Part shown: in pieces, positions 24,694 to 34,076 of the stretch
Numbering within the stretch: position 1 is the first letter of the stretch
Layout: each line of letters starts with the position of its first letter
The notes under the pieces: generated by a model
What the model saw: the letters and a program-made list of their open reading frames with translations, nothing else
Databases searched by the model: none
Told to the model about the DNA's origin: nothing
Position numbers and translations under genes: made by a program
Source: Syntrophaceae bacterium
GTDB taxonomy: Bacteria; Desulfobacterota; Syntrophia; Syntrophales; UBA5619
DNA: 37,670 bases
Direction of reading: 5' to 3'
Assembly: GCA_003141195.1 (NCBI GenBank)
Contig: PLLC01000011.1
Location: 1-37,670 of the forward strand

Positions 24694-25875
24694 ATGGCGA
24701 AAGCAAAAATGCTGACAGGTTGCCGCGCATCTGCAGAGGGTGCAAAGGCTGCCGAAGTGGAAGTGATCTGTTCTTTCCCGATCCGCCCCTATACGGCGAT
24801 TATGATGGAGCTCGCCAAGATGGTCGCCAACGGTGAATTGAATGCGGAATTCATCCACGGCGAGGGTGAGCATGCGCAGTTATCGGTGGTATTGGGCGCC
24901 TGCGCCGCCGGCGCCCGCGCCTTTACGGGCAGTTCAGGAGTCGGGGTGACCTACGCGATGGAAATTTACAGCCCCATGGCCGGCGGCCGTTATCCCGCGC
25001 AGATGGCGATCGCCGATCGTACGCTCGATCCCCCCGGCGATTTCGGCTCCGAACACACGGATGCAATGTGTACCCGGGATAATGGCTGGCTTCTGGGATG
25101 GGCCTGCTCTCCGCAGGAGGTGTATGACAATACCCTGATTGCGTACCGCGTCGGCGAAGACCACCGCGTAATGCTTCCCCAGATGGTGTGCCAGGACGGT
25201 TATTTCATCTCCCATATTCCGGACAAGGTCGTATTGGGGGAACAGTCCCAGGTGAAGGAGTTTTTGCCCCCCTATCGGCCGATCAGCCCCCTGAGCCTGA
25301 CCCACCCGGTTTCCCACGGGCCGCAGATCCGACCGGACCAGGGCGCCCCGATGGATGCCCAGCGGGCGCAGACATTTCTCGCGGTTCCCAAGGTCATCGA
25401 AGAGGCGACGGCGGATTTCGGCCGCATCTTCGGGCGCAACTACGACCCGTTCGTGGAGCAGTACAAACTGGCGGATGCGGAAATCGCGTTCTTCATTATG
25501 GGCGCCCATGCCAACACCGCCAGGGCGGCAGTGGATCGTCTCCGCAAACAGGGAGTGAAGGTCGGTATGGCGCGGCTGCGCTGGGTTCGCCCGTGGCCTA
25601 CCCATCAGCTTGCCGCGGCGCTGGGTCATGTCAAGGCCATCGGCGTGGTTGAGACCAGCACCTCCTATGGAGGGGCCATGAGAGGCGGCAACCTGATTCA
25701 CGAGCTTCGCGCAAGCCTTTATGACCTGGATGACCGGCCTCTGGTCACATCCTTCATGGGCGGTCTTGGCGGAGAGACCATCTGGCCCGCCGATTTCGAC
25801 CACATGGCGAAGGTCCTCACGCAGGCGGTAAAGGAGAAGAAGGTCCGGAATTACGTCCAGTGGCTTGGGATGTAA
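24694..25875 (+). CDS. Oxalate oxidoreductase, alpha subunit (probable)
   Basis: A 393-residue alpha subunit of the 2-oxoacid:ferredoxin oxidoreductase family. Where pyruvate enzymes carry YPITPSS, this protein has FPIRPYT with Arg31. A second stretch gives Arg109, Asp112 and Phe117 (DRTLDPPGDFG). As I recall the Moorella thermoacetica oxalate oxidoreductase structure, Arg31 and Arg109 hold the oxalate and Asp112/Phe117 form its mobile switch loop, at these same numbers. The HGEGEHAQLSVV and FTGSSGVGVTYAME motifs are typical of the alpha family. This is the main reason for naming oxalate, not pyruvate, as substrate. An alternative is another small dicarboxylate or 2-oxoacid. Confidence 0.85.
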   Translation: MAKAKMLTGCRASAEGAKAAEVEVICSFPIRPYTAIMMELAKMVANGELNAEFIHGEGEHAQLSVVLGACAAGARAFTGSSGVGVTYAMEIYSPMAGGRYPAQMAIADRTLDPPGDFGSEHTDAMCTRDNGWLLGWACSPQEVYDNTLIAYRVGEDHRVMLPQMVCQDGYFISHIPDKVVLGEQSQVKEFLPPYRPISPLSLTHPVSHGPQIRPDQGAPMDAQRAQTFLAVPKVIEEATADFGRIFGRNYDPFVEQYKLADAEIAFFIMGAHANTARAAVDRLRKQGVKVGMARLRWVRPWPTHQLAAALGHVKAIGVVETSTSYGGAMRGGNLIHELRASLYDLDDRPLVTSFMGGLGGETIWPADFDHMAKVLTQAVKEKKVRNYVQWLGM

Positions 25876-26892
<1,017 letters not shown>

Positions 26893-26980
26893 GCCTGATT
26901 TGCACGGGAGTGAAAAAAGTCGATGCCGTAATAAACCCGGAATGCCCCCCCGGGGGTGAGGGCGAGGGTGGGAGAGGAGG

Positions 26981-26999
26981 GAGAAAAACACTTTTTCTC
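26981..26999 (+). terminator. Hairpin with T-rich arm after the beta-subunit gene
   Basis: GAGAAAAA and TTTTTCTC pair perfectly around CAC, about 90 bases after the beta stop. It resembles an attenuator or weak terminator. A GC-rich palindrome CCCCCGGGGG lies just before it at 26946-26955. OxlT may therefore be transcribed less than the enzyme genes, or from its own promoter. Confidence 0.4.
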
Positions 27000-27077
27000 G
27001 AAAACGTAAAAGTTATAGCGCTTGAAAACAGTTGACTGGAAGTTTGAAACGTTTTCCAAACAATGAGGGGGTGCTGT

Positions 27078-27169
27078 ATGAAAAAACGGTTCTTGGTGTG
27101 TAGAATTGCCGCGGTATTGGTTTTTCTCTGTTTTTGATCTGCTTTTCAATGGGAACAGCAAATGCCTGA
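27078..27169 (+). pseudogene. Vestigial signal-peptide gene, frameshifted, before OxlT
   Basis: From ATG 27078 (with GGGGGTG ahead) 19 codons encode a basic start and a hydrophobic stretch (MKKRFLVCRIAAVLVF), then TGA at 27135. If one T is restored in the run of five T, the frame continues as LICFSMGTANA and stops at 27167. The whole would be a textbook secretion signal with an A-x-A-type cleavage site and no protein after it. I read this as the remains of a periplasmic protein gene, perhaps a transporter binding protein, that lost its body. A real short peptide is less likely. Confidence 0.55.
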
Positions 27170-27213
27170 TTACATCTTAGAGAATGTACAAAAATCAAAG
27201 GGAGGAAAATACT

Positions 27214-28530
27214 ATGGAACAAGCGAAAAGCTTAGATCCAAAAGTAGTATACGGGCCTATCGTAGGCAACCGGTGGATACAATTGACCGCCGGTGTCGTG
27301 GCGATGATCGTCATATCGAACTTTCAATATGCCTTCACTCTTTTCACTCCGGGACTGAAACAGACATTTGCGGCTGTGCCCTACGCCCAAATTGCTCTCA
27401 TTTATACCGTGTTCATCTTGTTTGAGACATGGCCTGTGCCGGTCGCCGGATACTTCATCGATAAATTCGGCATCCGCAAGCTCATGCTCGTGGGAGCAAC
27501 GTGCATCCTTCTGGGATGGGTGCTGGGAGGAACAATCGCGACGTCCGTCTTTCAGCTATACATCTATTACGGCGTGATCGCCGGGACAGGTGCGGGCATT
27601 ATCTACATCGCGACGGTGGCCAATGCCGTCAAGTGGTTCCCCGACAAAAGGGGGTTGGCGGCTGGCCTGACTGCCGCAGGATTTGGAGGCGGGTCGGCGC
27701 TCACGCTCATACCCATTTCCGCCACGATCAGCAGCATGGGCTGGGCAGGCGCAATGGCCGCCTGGGGCGTCGGCCAGGGTGTCGTAGCCATCGCATGTGC
27801 CCTGATTTTACATCACCCTCCTGTAGGTTGGCTGCCTGCAGACTGGGTACAGCCCAAGGCGGTTGCGCAAACGAGGAAGCAATTTACCGGGACGCAGATG
27901 CTGTCGACGAAAGAGTTCTATCTTATGTACTTCATGTTCCTCATGGTCTGTACCGGCGGCCTGATGACGACCGGCAATCTGTCCCAGATCGCCAAGTCCC
28001 TCAATGTGTTCGACACGAAGATCATGGGTATCGCCATCGTTCCCTTCACGGCGACCATAGCGGGAGCGACCAATGCCTTTGCCCGGATCATGTGGGGCGC
28101 GATTTCAGACAGGTTTGGGCGGGAGTATACGATGGCCTTTGCCTTTGCGCTTGAAGGCGTGCTCATCTTCCTGATGACGCAGATTATGGGAAGCCCGATA
28201 GCGTTTGTTCTCCTGCTGCCCTTTGTCTTCCTTGCCTGGGGTGAAATATACGCCCTGTTCTCGGCGATAACGGGTGACGTCTTCGGTCCGAAGAACGCCT
28301 CGGGCAACTATGGCATATTGTATACGGCCAAAGGGCTGGCTTCCATTATGGCCGGGTACGGCGCGGCGCTGGTGGCCGCACATTATGCCGGCTCTTTCCA
28401 GGTGCCCTACTACATCGCAGCCATATTCGATCTCTGTGCGGCGTTCCTTGCCCTTTTCATCTTGAGGCCTATCATTAGAAAAAGAATCGCCAAGGAAGTG
28501 GAGGCAAAGATAGTGCCCGCAACGTCTTGA
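27214..28530 (+). CDS. oxlT: OxlT-like oxalate:formate antiporter (MFS)
   Basis: A 438-residue major facilitator protein with about twelve membrane helices. It resembles Oxalobacter OxlT along its length: GNRW before helix 1, QYAFTLF in the first helix, GYFIDKFGIRKLM loop, and WFPDKRGLAAGLTAAGFG. The two charged residues that bind oxalate in OxlT, Arg272 in helix 8 and Lys355 in helix 11, have counterparts Arg291 (TNAFARIMWG) and Lys373 (YTAKGLASI); spacing is 82 versus 83. It would import oxalate, possibly in exchange for formate or another product. The ATG at 27214 has GGGAGG eight bases ahead. It lies after the oxidoreductase genes and supports their oxalate assignment. Confidence 0.87.
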   Translation: MEQAKSLDPKVVYGPIVGNRWIQLTAGVVAMIVISNFQYAFTLFTPGLKQTFAAVPYAQIALIYTVFILFETWPVPVAGYFIDKFGIRKLMLVGATCILLGWVLGGTIATSVFQLYIYYGVIAGTGAGIIYIATVANAVKWFPDKRGLAAGLTAAGFGGGSALTLIPISATISSMGWAGAMAAWGVGQGVVAIACALILHHPPVGWLPADWVQPKAVAQTRKQFTGTQMLSTKEFYLMYFMFLMVCTGGLMTTGNLSQIAKSLNVFDTKIMGIAIVPFTATIAGATNAFARIMWGAISDRFGREYTMAFAFALEGVLIFLMTQIMGSPIAFVLLLPFVFLAWGEIYALFSAITGDVFGPKNASGNYGILYTAKGLASIMAGYGAALVAAHYAGSFQVPYYIAAIFDLCAAFLALFILRPIIRKRIAKEVEAKIVPATS

Positions 28531-28596
28531 GGATCAGTGTATCCCCTGTGAATCTGCAGGATAGAAACTGAAACAAGATTTTTATCTTTAAAGTAG

Positions 28597-28632
28597 GGGG
28601 AACAGAGGATCAATAAGATTCCTTTGTTCCCC
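28597..28632 (+). terminator. Terminator-like hairpin after oxlT
   Basis: GGGGAACAGAGGATC and GATTCCTTTGTTCCCC pair with one mismatch and one bulge around AATAA, followed by TTTCTT. It probably ends the oxalate transcription unit 67 bases after the OxlT stop. Confidence 0.6.
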
Positions 28633-28654
28633 TTTCTTAAAGAGGAAAGAGAAG

Positions 28655-28705
28655 ATGAAAGTTCTGATAGTCGGCGGTGCAGGCGATGTTAGAGGAGCGA
28701 AATGA
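28655..28705 (+). pseudogene. Remnant of an SDR gene start, fused ahead of the epimerase gene
   Basis: Sixteen codons encode MKVLIVGGAGDVRGAK. The first twelve are the start of an NAD-binding Rossmann protein (MKVLIVGGAG), with AAAGAGG ahead. The frame ends by TGA overlapping the ATG of the next gene, which is itself an SDR starting MNFLITGGAGSVG. The likeliest origin is a tandem pair of related genes in which recombination or deletion removed nearly all of the first. It could now act as a leader peptide coupled to the second gene. Confidence 0.6.
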
Positions 28706-29634
28706 ACTTCTTGATTACGGGCGGAGCCGGGTCGGTCGGTCGGGATCTGACCGCATCCCTGCTGAAAAAAGGACACAGGGTCAGGGTTCTGGACAAGCAT
28801 GCCGAAACGTTGGGGCCTCTTCACGATAATAAGTTGGATCTGATCCCCGGGAGGCTGGAAGACTTACAGCTTGTCCGGGGAGCGCTCCAGGGGGTGGATA
28901 CCGTCATCCACCTGGCATGGTCTTTTTCCGACGACCCGGTCGAACTCCTGGAGAGCGACCTCAAAGGGCATCTCGTATTGCTCGATGCATCCGTAACCGC
29001 AAAGGTGTCCCGTCTCTTTTATGCAAGCACCGCCGTCGTGTATGGAAAACCGGTTCACGTACCCATTACCGAAGAGGCGCCCTGTCTGGTTGAAGATGCG
29101 AGGAAACCCTTTTACGCCATTGCCAAGCTTACGGCGGAAAAACTTGCGTTGACGTACGGGAAAATGAAGGGACTGCCGGTAACGATTTTTCGCTTCTGGT
29201 GGTCCTTTGGGAAGAAGATCGGCGGAAGGCACCTCCGTGACATGATCACGCTTGCACAAGCGGGGCAGCCGTTAATGGTTCCCGACAGGGCGGGCGGAAG
29301 CTTTCTCGATCACGATGATCTGACCCATGCCCTGCTGCTTGCCGTTCAAAAACAAGAAAGCATCGGGCAGATATTGAACCTGGCCACGGTTTACATGGAG
29401 TGGCGGGATATTGCTCGAATGATCATCGAAGCCGCCGATTCATCCTCTTCCCTTGAAGTCATTCCTGCCCGGGAGTGGAAAGGGGCGCAATTTTTGTCTG
29501 ATTCCTGGGAGTTGTCGACCGCCAAAGCCGAACGGCTTATTGATTATCGCTCCCTGTTTTCTCCTTCAGTGGCGAGGCAGAGGCTTGAGAAGGCGCTCGT
29601 ACGGTGTCGTGAGGAAATCAATGTCAAGTTGTGA
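28702..29634 (+). CDS. NAD-dependent epimerase/dehydratase-family protein (extended SDR)
   Basis: A 310-residue extended short-chain dehydrogenase. The nucleotide-binding loop is TGGAGSVG at the N-terminus. VIHLAWS in the middle, YASTAVVYG and the YAIAKLTAEK active-site pair (Tyr-x3-Lys) follow, as in UDP-sugar epimerases. The sugar or other substrate is not known. It lies after the oxalate operon on the same strand, separated by a terminator. The start ATG has AGAGGAG immediately ahead, inside the remnant mini-frame. Confidence 0.82.
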   Translation: MNFLITGGAGSVGRDLTASLLKKGHRVRVLDKHAETLGPLHDNKLDLIPGRLEDLQLVRGALQGVDTVIHLAWSFSDDPVELLESDLKGHLVLLDASVTAKVSRLFYASTAVVYGKPVHVPITEEAPCLVEDARKPFYAIAKLTAEKLALTYGKMKGLPVTIFRFWWSFGKKIGGRHLRDMITLAQAGQPLMVPDRAGGSFLDHDDLTHALLLAVQKQESIGQILNLATVYMEWRDIARMIIEAADSSSSLEVIPAREWKGAQFLSDSWELSTAKAERLIDYRSLFSPSVARQRLEKALVRCREEINVKL

Positions 29635-29912
29635 GTATCCTGGAATCACTTGTAGGGGCCTTTCTGAATGCGGCCCAGGGAGAGAAGGTCGCCTTCTCCG
29701 ACAAGACCGGCAGCTACATCCACAAAGGGTCCGCGAAGTTCGATGTGCCTTTCGCCAGCGGCAAGAGCTGGCAGGGCAAACCGGAGTTGGATGACAGCGG
29801 CAAGGTCTACGAGATCCAGATTTCGGTTCCCGTCCTCTCCGAGGGGAAACCGATTGGGGTATTGGTGGTCGAGCTCAACGGAACAAAGTTGGAAGAACTC
29901 TCCAAGAAGTGA
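29631..29912 (+). CDS. Truncated Cache-domain (sensor-like) protein
   Basis: A 93-residue frame that begins with GTG overlapping the preceding stop (GTGA). The sequence from VAFSDKTGSYIHKG to VYEIQISVPVLSEGKPIGVLVVELNGTKL is the C-terminal half of a single Cache (sCache/PDC) sensor domain. Such domains bind small organic acids and normally follow a signal peptide or membrane helix, both missing here. The start seems to be a truncated break-point, with the SDR gene joined on. It may be translated by coupling but can hardly be exported. A terminator-like hairpin follows. Confidence 0.6.
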   Translation: MSILESLVGAFLNAAQGEKVAFSDKTGSYIHKGSAKFDVPFASGKSWQGKPELDDSGKVYEIQISVPVLSEGKPIGVLVVELNGTKLEELSKK

Positions 29913-29920
29913 ACAGCTTA

Positions 29921-29952
29921 CCGACGCCCGGCGCTCTCAGGCCGGGCGTCGG
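29921..29952 (+). terminator. Strong GC hairpin after the Cache fragment
   Basis: A perfect 12-bp stem (ccgacgcccggc / gccgggcgtcgg) with an eight-base loop. No clear T run follows, so it may be a terminator that relies on the stem or an mRNA-end stabiliser. Confidence 0.5.
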
Positions 29953-30027
29953 TCGTCACACCTTGGCGGCTCTCTGCTTGATCCATACCGTATGGCTCCA
30001 AGAGACCTTTGAATTGCTGTCTTCGCT

Positions 30028-30170
30028 GTCATTGCGAGGCCCTGTCATTGCGAGGCGCTTTAGCGCCGCGGCAATGGTTCGACAAGCTCACCATGACATC
30101 TTTTTTTGTCACCCTGAGCCTGTCGAAGGGTGCTTCGCTTCGATCTCAATGACGAGCCTTGTATTTTTCA
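30028..30170. repeat. Mosaic of dispersed intergenic repeats
   Basis: The 342-base gap before pckG contains two GTCATTGCGAGG units (near 30029 and 30044), an inner GGCGCTTTAGCGCC palindrome, TGGTTCGACAAGCTCACCATGACA, and CACCCTGAGCCTGTCGAAGGGTGC. These types of palindromic repeats occur in the intergenic spaces of many proteobacterial genomes; I recall them only as common repeats without a defined name. No gene is seen here. Confidence 0.55.
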
Positions 30171-30254
30171 AAGGTCTCGAACCGTCTTCGACCAGGCCGT
30201 CGGGAGACGGGACATCCTTTCCGCATGGCCGGCCGGTCGGGAAGTTCCCCGGAT

Positions 30255-32033
30255 TTACCCCAGACGTCTCCGGAGGTCGTCCAACTGCCTCCGGAGTCTT
30301 GCGGGGAGCCGGTCGCCGAACTGACCGAAATGCCGCTCGATGTCGGCCGCCTCGGCCTTCCAGGCGGAGGGATCAACCCGGAGGAGTTCCCGGAGATCGG
30401 CACCGGGAATGTCCATGCCGGTCAGGTCGAGTTCTTTCTCCCGGGGCATGAGGCCGATCGGGGTTTCGACGGCCCCGACCTTTCCCTCGACCCGTTCGCA
30501 CATCCATTTCAGGACGCGGCTGTTGTCGCCGAATCCGGGCCAGAGCCATCTTCCTTCCGGGCTTTTGCGGAACCAGTTCACGTAGAAAATCCGCGGAGCG
30601 TGCTTGCCGAAGCGGTCGCCCATCGCCAGCCAGTGCCCGAAGTAATCGGCCATGTTGTAGCCGCAGAAGGGCTGCATGGCGAAGGGGTCGCGCCGGAGGT
30701 TGCCCACGGAGCCGATGTTGGCCGCGGTCGTTTCCGAAGAGGCGGTGGCGCCCATGAAGACGCCGTGGTCCCAGGAAAAGGCCTCGTGGACCAGCGGCAT
30801 GACGCTTGCGCGGCGGCCGCCGAAGACGAAGATGTCGATCGGAACGCCTTCGGGTTTCTCCCAGTCGGGGCAGATGACCGGGCATTGCCGGGCCGGGGCG
30901 GTGAATCGGGAGTTGGCGTGGGCGGCCGGTTCGCTGCTGCCGGGGGTCCAGTCGCGTCCCTTCCAGTCGATGGCGTGGGCCGGCGCCGGGCTCATCCCTT
31001 CCCACCAGATGTCGCCGTCATCGGTCAGGGCGCAGTTGGTGAAGATCGTGTTCTCCTTCAGGGTGTCCATCGCGGACGGGTTGGAGTCGTAGGAGGTTCC
31101 GGGGGCGACGCCGAAGAAGCCATATTCGGGGTTGATTGCATAGGGTCTTCCGTCCGGACCGATCTTGATCCAGGCGATGTCGTCGCCGATGCACTCGCAT
31201 TTCCAGCCGGGTATGGTCGGCGTAAGCATGGCCAGATTGGTCTTGCCGCAGGCGGACGGGAACGCGGCCGCGATATGGAACCATTTTCCTTCCGGGTTGG
31301 TCAGGCGCAGGATGAGCATGTGTTCGGCCATCCACCCCTCCCGTTTCGCCATGGCCGACGCGATGCGGAGCGCCAGGCATTTCTTCCCCAGGAGGGCGTT
31401 TCCGCCGTAGCCGCTCCCGTAGGACCAGATGAGGTTCTCCTCCGGAAAGTGGCTGATGTATTTCTGATCGAGAGGGGCACAGGGCCAGGAGGTATCCTTC
31501 TGCCCCGGCGCGAGCGGCGCGCCGATCGAATGCAGGCAGGGGATGAACTCGCCGTCGGCGCCGAGTTTCTCGATCACCCGCGCGTCGATCCGCGTCATGA
31601 TGTGCATGTTGCAGACCACATAGGGGCTGTCCGTGATCTCGACGCCGATCTTGGCGATCGGCGAATCGACGGGGCCCATGGAAAAGGGGATCACGAAGAG
31701 GGTGCGCCCCCGCATGCAGCCCTTGTAGGACCCCTTCATCGCCGTTTTCAGCTCTCCGGGGTCGATCCAGTTGTTCGTCGGGCCGGCGTCTTCTTTCCGG
31801 GCCGTGCTGATGTAGGTACGCGATTCGAGCCGGGCGACGTCGCTCGGGTCGGAACGGAAGAGGAAACTGTTCGGACGTCCGGCGAGCGGGGTGGCCATGC
31901 CGCCGGCCACCATCTGTTTCATCAGGCGGTCATACTCCTCCCGGCTGCCGTCGCACCAGTGAACGGACTCAGGCCGGCACATGTCGGCCACTTCCTTTAC
32001 CCAGCCATTCAGTTTTGCATGTTGTACGGTCAT
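30255..32033 (-). CDS. pckG: Phosphoenolpyruvate carboxykinase (GTP)
   Basis: A 592-residue GTP-type PEP carboxykinase, which links oxaloacetate and PEP. The active-site loop [13 protein letters not shown] is clear. Other conserved parts are [55 protein letters not shown] and [22 protein letters not shown]. Length agrees with the family (about 600). In an anaerobe it may run toward PEP for sugar synthesis or toward oxaloacetate with GTP formation. It is adjacent to garR and hyi on the same strand, which suggests a shared role in C3 metabolism. Confidence 0.97.
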   Translation of the reverse strand: MTVQHAKLNGWVKEVADMCRPESVHWCDGSREEYDRLMKQMVAGGMATPLAGRPNSFLFRSDPSDVARLESRTYISTARKEDAGPTNNWIDPGELKTAMKGSYKGCMRGRTLFVIPFSMGPVDSPIAKIGVEITDSPYVVCNMHIMTRIDARVIEKLGADGEFIPCLHSIGAPLAPGQKDTSWPCAPLDQKYISHFPEENLIWSYGSGYGGNALLGKKCLALRIASAMAKREGWMAEHMLILRLTNPEGKWFHIAAAFPSACGKTNLAMLTPTIPGWKCECIGDDIAWIKIGPDGRPYAINPEYGFFGVAPGTSYDSNPSAMDTLKENTIFTNCALTDDGDIWWEGMSPAPAHAIDWKGRDWTPGSSEPAAHANSRFTAPARQCPVICPDWEKPEGVPIDIFVFGGRRASVMPLVHEAFSWDHGVFMGATASSETTAANIGSVGNLRRDPFAMQPFCGYNMADYFGHWLAMGDRFGKHAPRIFYVNWFRKSPEGRWLWPGFGDNSRVLKWMCERVEGKVGAVETPIGLMPREKELDLTGMDIPGADLRELLRVDPSAWKAEAADIERHFGQFGDRLPARLRRQLDDLRRRLG

Positions 32034-32129
32034 GAAAATTCTCCTACGTTTAAATTGCGGAGACAGGATATCGAACCAAAGTCTCTTTCACAAGGTTTTC
32101 AACCTATCTGACGTTTGAGCCGGCGATTT

Positions 32130-33017
32130 TTACCGGTGGAGCTCGATCCCGGCGATCTTTTCGTAGAACCGGACCAGGGCGCTGTGGTCGGCGTCCCCCA
32201 TCCCCTCATCCCGGAGCGACAGCATCATCTTCATGACCTCGTCGGTGAGCGGCGTCGGTACGGCGACCTCTTTTGCTGTGTCCAGGACGTTGTTGAGATC
32301 CTTGATGTGGAGGTTGATCCGAAAACCGGGTTTGAAATTCCGGTCCATCATCATCGGGGCCTTGGCGTTCATCACCGTGCTGCCGGCCAGGCCGCCCCGG
32401 ATCGCCTGAAAGACAAGATCCGGGTTGACGCCTGCCTTCGTGGCCAGGACCAGGGCCTCGGAGACGGCGGCGATGTTGGCGGCGACGACAATCTGGTTGG
32501 CGAGTTTCGTGACGTTGCCCGCCCCGATCTCCCCACAGAGGACGACGGAGGCGCCCATTGCCTTCATGACGGGCAGGAATTCATCGAAGTCGGACTGGTG
32601 GCCGCCGACCATGATCGAGATCGTCCCGTCGATCGCCTTCGGTTCCCCGCCGCTCACCGGGGCGTCCAGCATCCGGATCTTCTTTTCGGCGAGTCGTGCG
32701 GCGACCTCGCGGCTGACGAGCGGGGCGATGGAGCTCATATCGATCAGGATCGAGCCGGGCCGAATGGTTTCGATGATGCCGTCCTTCCCCAGGACGACCT
32801 CCTTCACCTGCGGGGAGTTGGGGAGCATCGTGATGATCACATCCGCCTTCTCTGCGACATCCTTCGGGGAGGCGCCCCTTTCCGCCCCCGCCTGCACCAG
32901 CTCATCGACCGCCGCAGCGACGATATCGTACACCACGAGCGGATACCCCGCCTTCAACAAATTCTTGCTCATGGGCTTCCCCATGATTCCCAGACCGATA
33001 AAACCGGTTTTTTTCAT
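32130..33017 (-). CDS. garR: 2-hydroxy-3-oxopropionate (tartronate semialdehyde) reductase
   Basis: A 295-residue beta-hydroxyacid dehydrogenase that reduces tartronate semialdehyde to D-glycerate. The Rossmann motif is GFIGLGIMGKPM at 5-16. DAPVSGG at 118-124 binds the substrate carboxylate, and Lys171 in GAGNVTKLANQ is the catalytic lysine. The late KDLNNVLDTAKE segment is typical of GarR/GlxR. The neighbour hyi encodes hydroxypyruvate isomerase, the usual partner, which strengthens the choice over 3-hydroxyisobutyrate dehydrogenase. Confidence 0.88.
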   Translation of the reverse strand: MKKTGFIGLGIMGKPMSKNLLKAGYPLVVYDIVAAAVDELVQAGAERGASPKDVAEKADVIITMLPNSPQVKEVVLGKDGIIETIRPGSILIDMSSIAPLVSREVAARLAEKKIRMLDAPVSGGEPKAIDGTISIMVGGHQSDFDEFLPVMKAMGASVVLCGEIGAGNVTKLANQIVVAANIAAVSEALVLATKAGVNPDLVFQAIRGGLAGSTVMNAKAPMMMDRNFKPGFRINLHIKDLNNVLDTAKEVAVPTPLTDEVMKMMLSLRDEGMGDADHSALVRFYEKIAGIELHR

Positions 33018-33145
33018 CGTTCATCACTCCGTTTCTTGAGGTTGGGTTCAGTGCGGCATTGCAAACCGCTTTTCGCGTTTCCGAAAAATAGGTATTCGGG
33101 GCCAGCGCAATTTCTTCTTACATCGACCGGTTGCGTCCTGCGGAT

Positions 33146-33931
33146 CTACAGGCGGTATCCGTGCGCTGGCAGCCATTGAAGAGAGCTCAGGGTGTCGGGG
33201 ACCGGGATATACTCCAGGGAGACGAACCCCCGAAAACCCATGCGATCGATCTCCGGGAGGAGGAACTTGAAGTCCGTCTCCCCCGTGCCGGGCTGGTGGC
33301 GGCCCGGGCAGTCGGCGATCTGGATGTGACCGATCCGGTCGAAATGGTCGCGGAGGATCGCCGTCACGTCCTCGTTCTCGCGCCGAGCGTGGTAGACGTC
33401 GAACTGCAGATAGGCGTTGGGATGGCCGATCTCCTCGAGCAGTTTGAGGACCTGTGCGCATGAGTTCAGGGCGAATCCGGGCATGTCGAGGCGGTTGACC
33501 GGCTCCACCATCAAGCGGATGCCCGCCTCGTTCATCGCCCCCGCGGCATAGCGGATATTTTCCACAAGAATTTTCCGGGTCTCTCCCGCGGATAGACCTT
33601 CATGCATCAGGCCGACGAGGCAGTTCATCCGTGCAAAGCCGAGGGTCCGCGCCGCTTCGATCCCTTTTGCGACCCCCTCGCGGAATTCCTTCTTCCTCTC
33701 CGGGATGGTCGCCGTTCCCCGGTCTCCTCCCGCCCAGTTGCCGGCGGGGAGGTTGCACAGGACGAGATGAAGGCCCGTTTTCGAGAGCTGCTCCTTGATG
33801 TCGTCCTGATTGTAATCATAAGGGAACATGAACTCCACGGCGTCGAAACCGGCCCTCTTTGCCGCGGCAAACCTCTCCATAAAGGGCATTTCCGCAAAGA
33901 GAAATGTCAGATTCGCTGCAAAATGCGGCAT
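33146..33931 (-). CDS. hyi: Hydroxypyruvate isomerase
   Basis: A 261-residue TIM-barrel isomerase that converts hydroxypyruvate to tartronate semialdehyde. The metal ligands correspond to Glu143 (MVEPVN), Asp178 (FDVYH) and Glu240 (SLEYIP), with His202-Ile-Gln nearby, as in E. coli Hyi. The conserved NLPAGNWAGGDRG stretch is specific for this family. The ATG at 33931 is preferred, because AGGAGG lies seven bases before it and MPHFAANLTFLFAE is the normal beginning; the frame extended to 34042 is artificial. It forms a pathway pair with garR. Confidence 0.9.
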   Translation of the reverse strand: MPHFAANLTFLFAEMPFMERFAAAKRAGFDAVEFMFPYDYNQDDIKEQLSKTGLHLVLCNLPAGNWAGGDRGTATIPERKKEFREGVAKGIEAARTLGFARMNCLVGLMHEGLSAGETRKILVENIRYAAGAMNEAGIRLMVEPVNRLDMPGFALNSCAQVLKLLEEIGHPNAYLQFDVYHARRENEDVTAILRDHFDRIGHIQIADCPGRHQPGTGETDFKFLLPEIDRMGFRGFVSLEYIPVPDTLSSLQWLPAHGYRL

Positions 33932-34076
33932 CTTTTTCCTCCTGTCTTTGTGTTCCGCCCGGACTGCCGGTGGATATCCAGAGGTTATCCATTGGAACAA
34001 AAACATCTTTTCCGGGGACGAGACCGTTGCTTCGGGATCCATCCGCCCCCGGCGGGAGGCGGTCCCCCTTTCGTGA

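Noticed and set aside
27078-27169. Possible selenocysteine TGA in the short signal-peptide frame
   Set aside because: The TGA is followed within a few codons by no conserved protein and no selenocysteine-type hairpin; a missing T in a T-run explains the frame better.
30159-32111. A 650-codon plus-strand frame
   Set aside because: It is the mirror of pckG, which has every expected motif on the minus strand.
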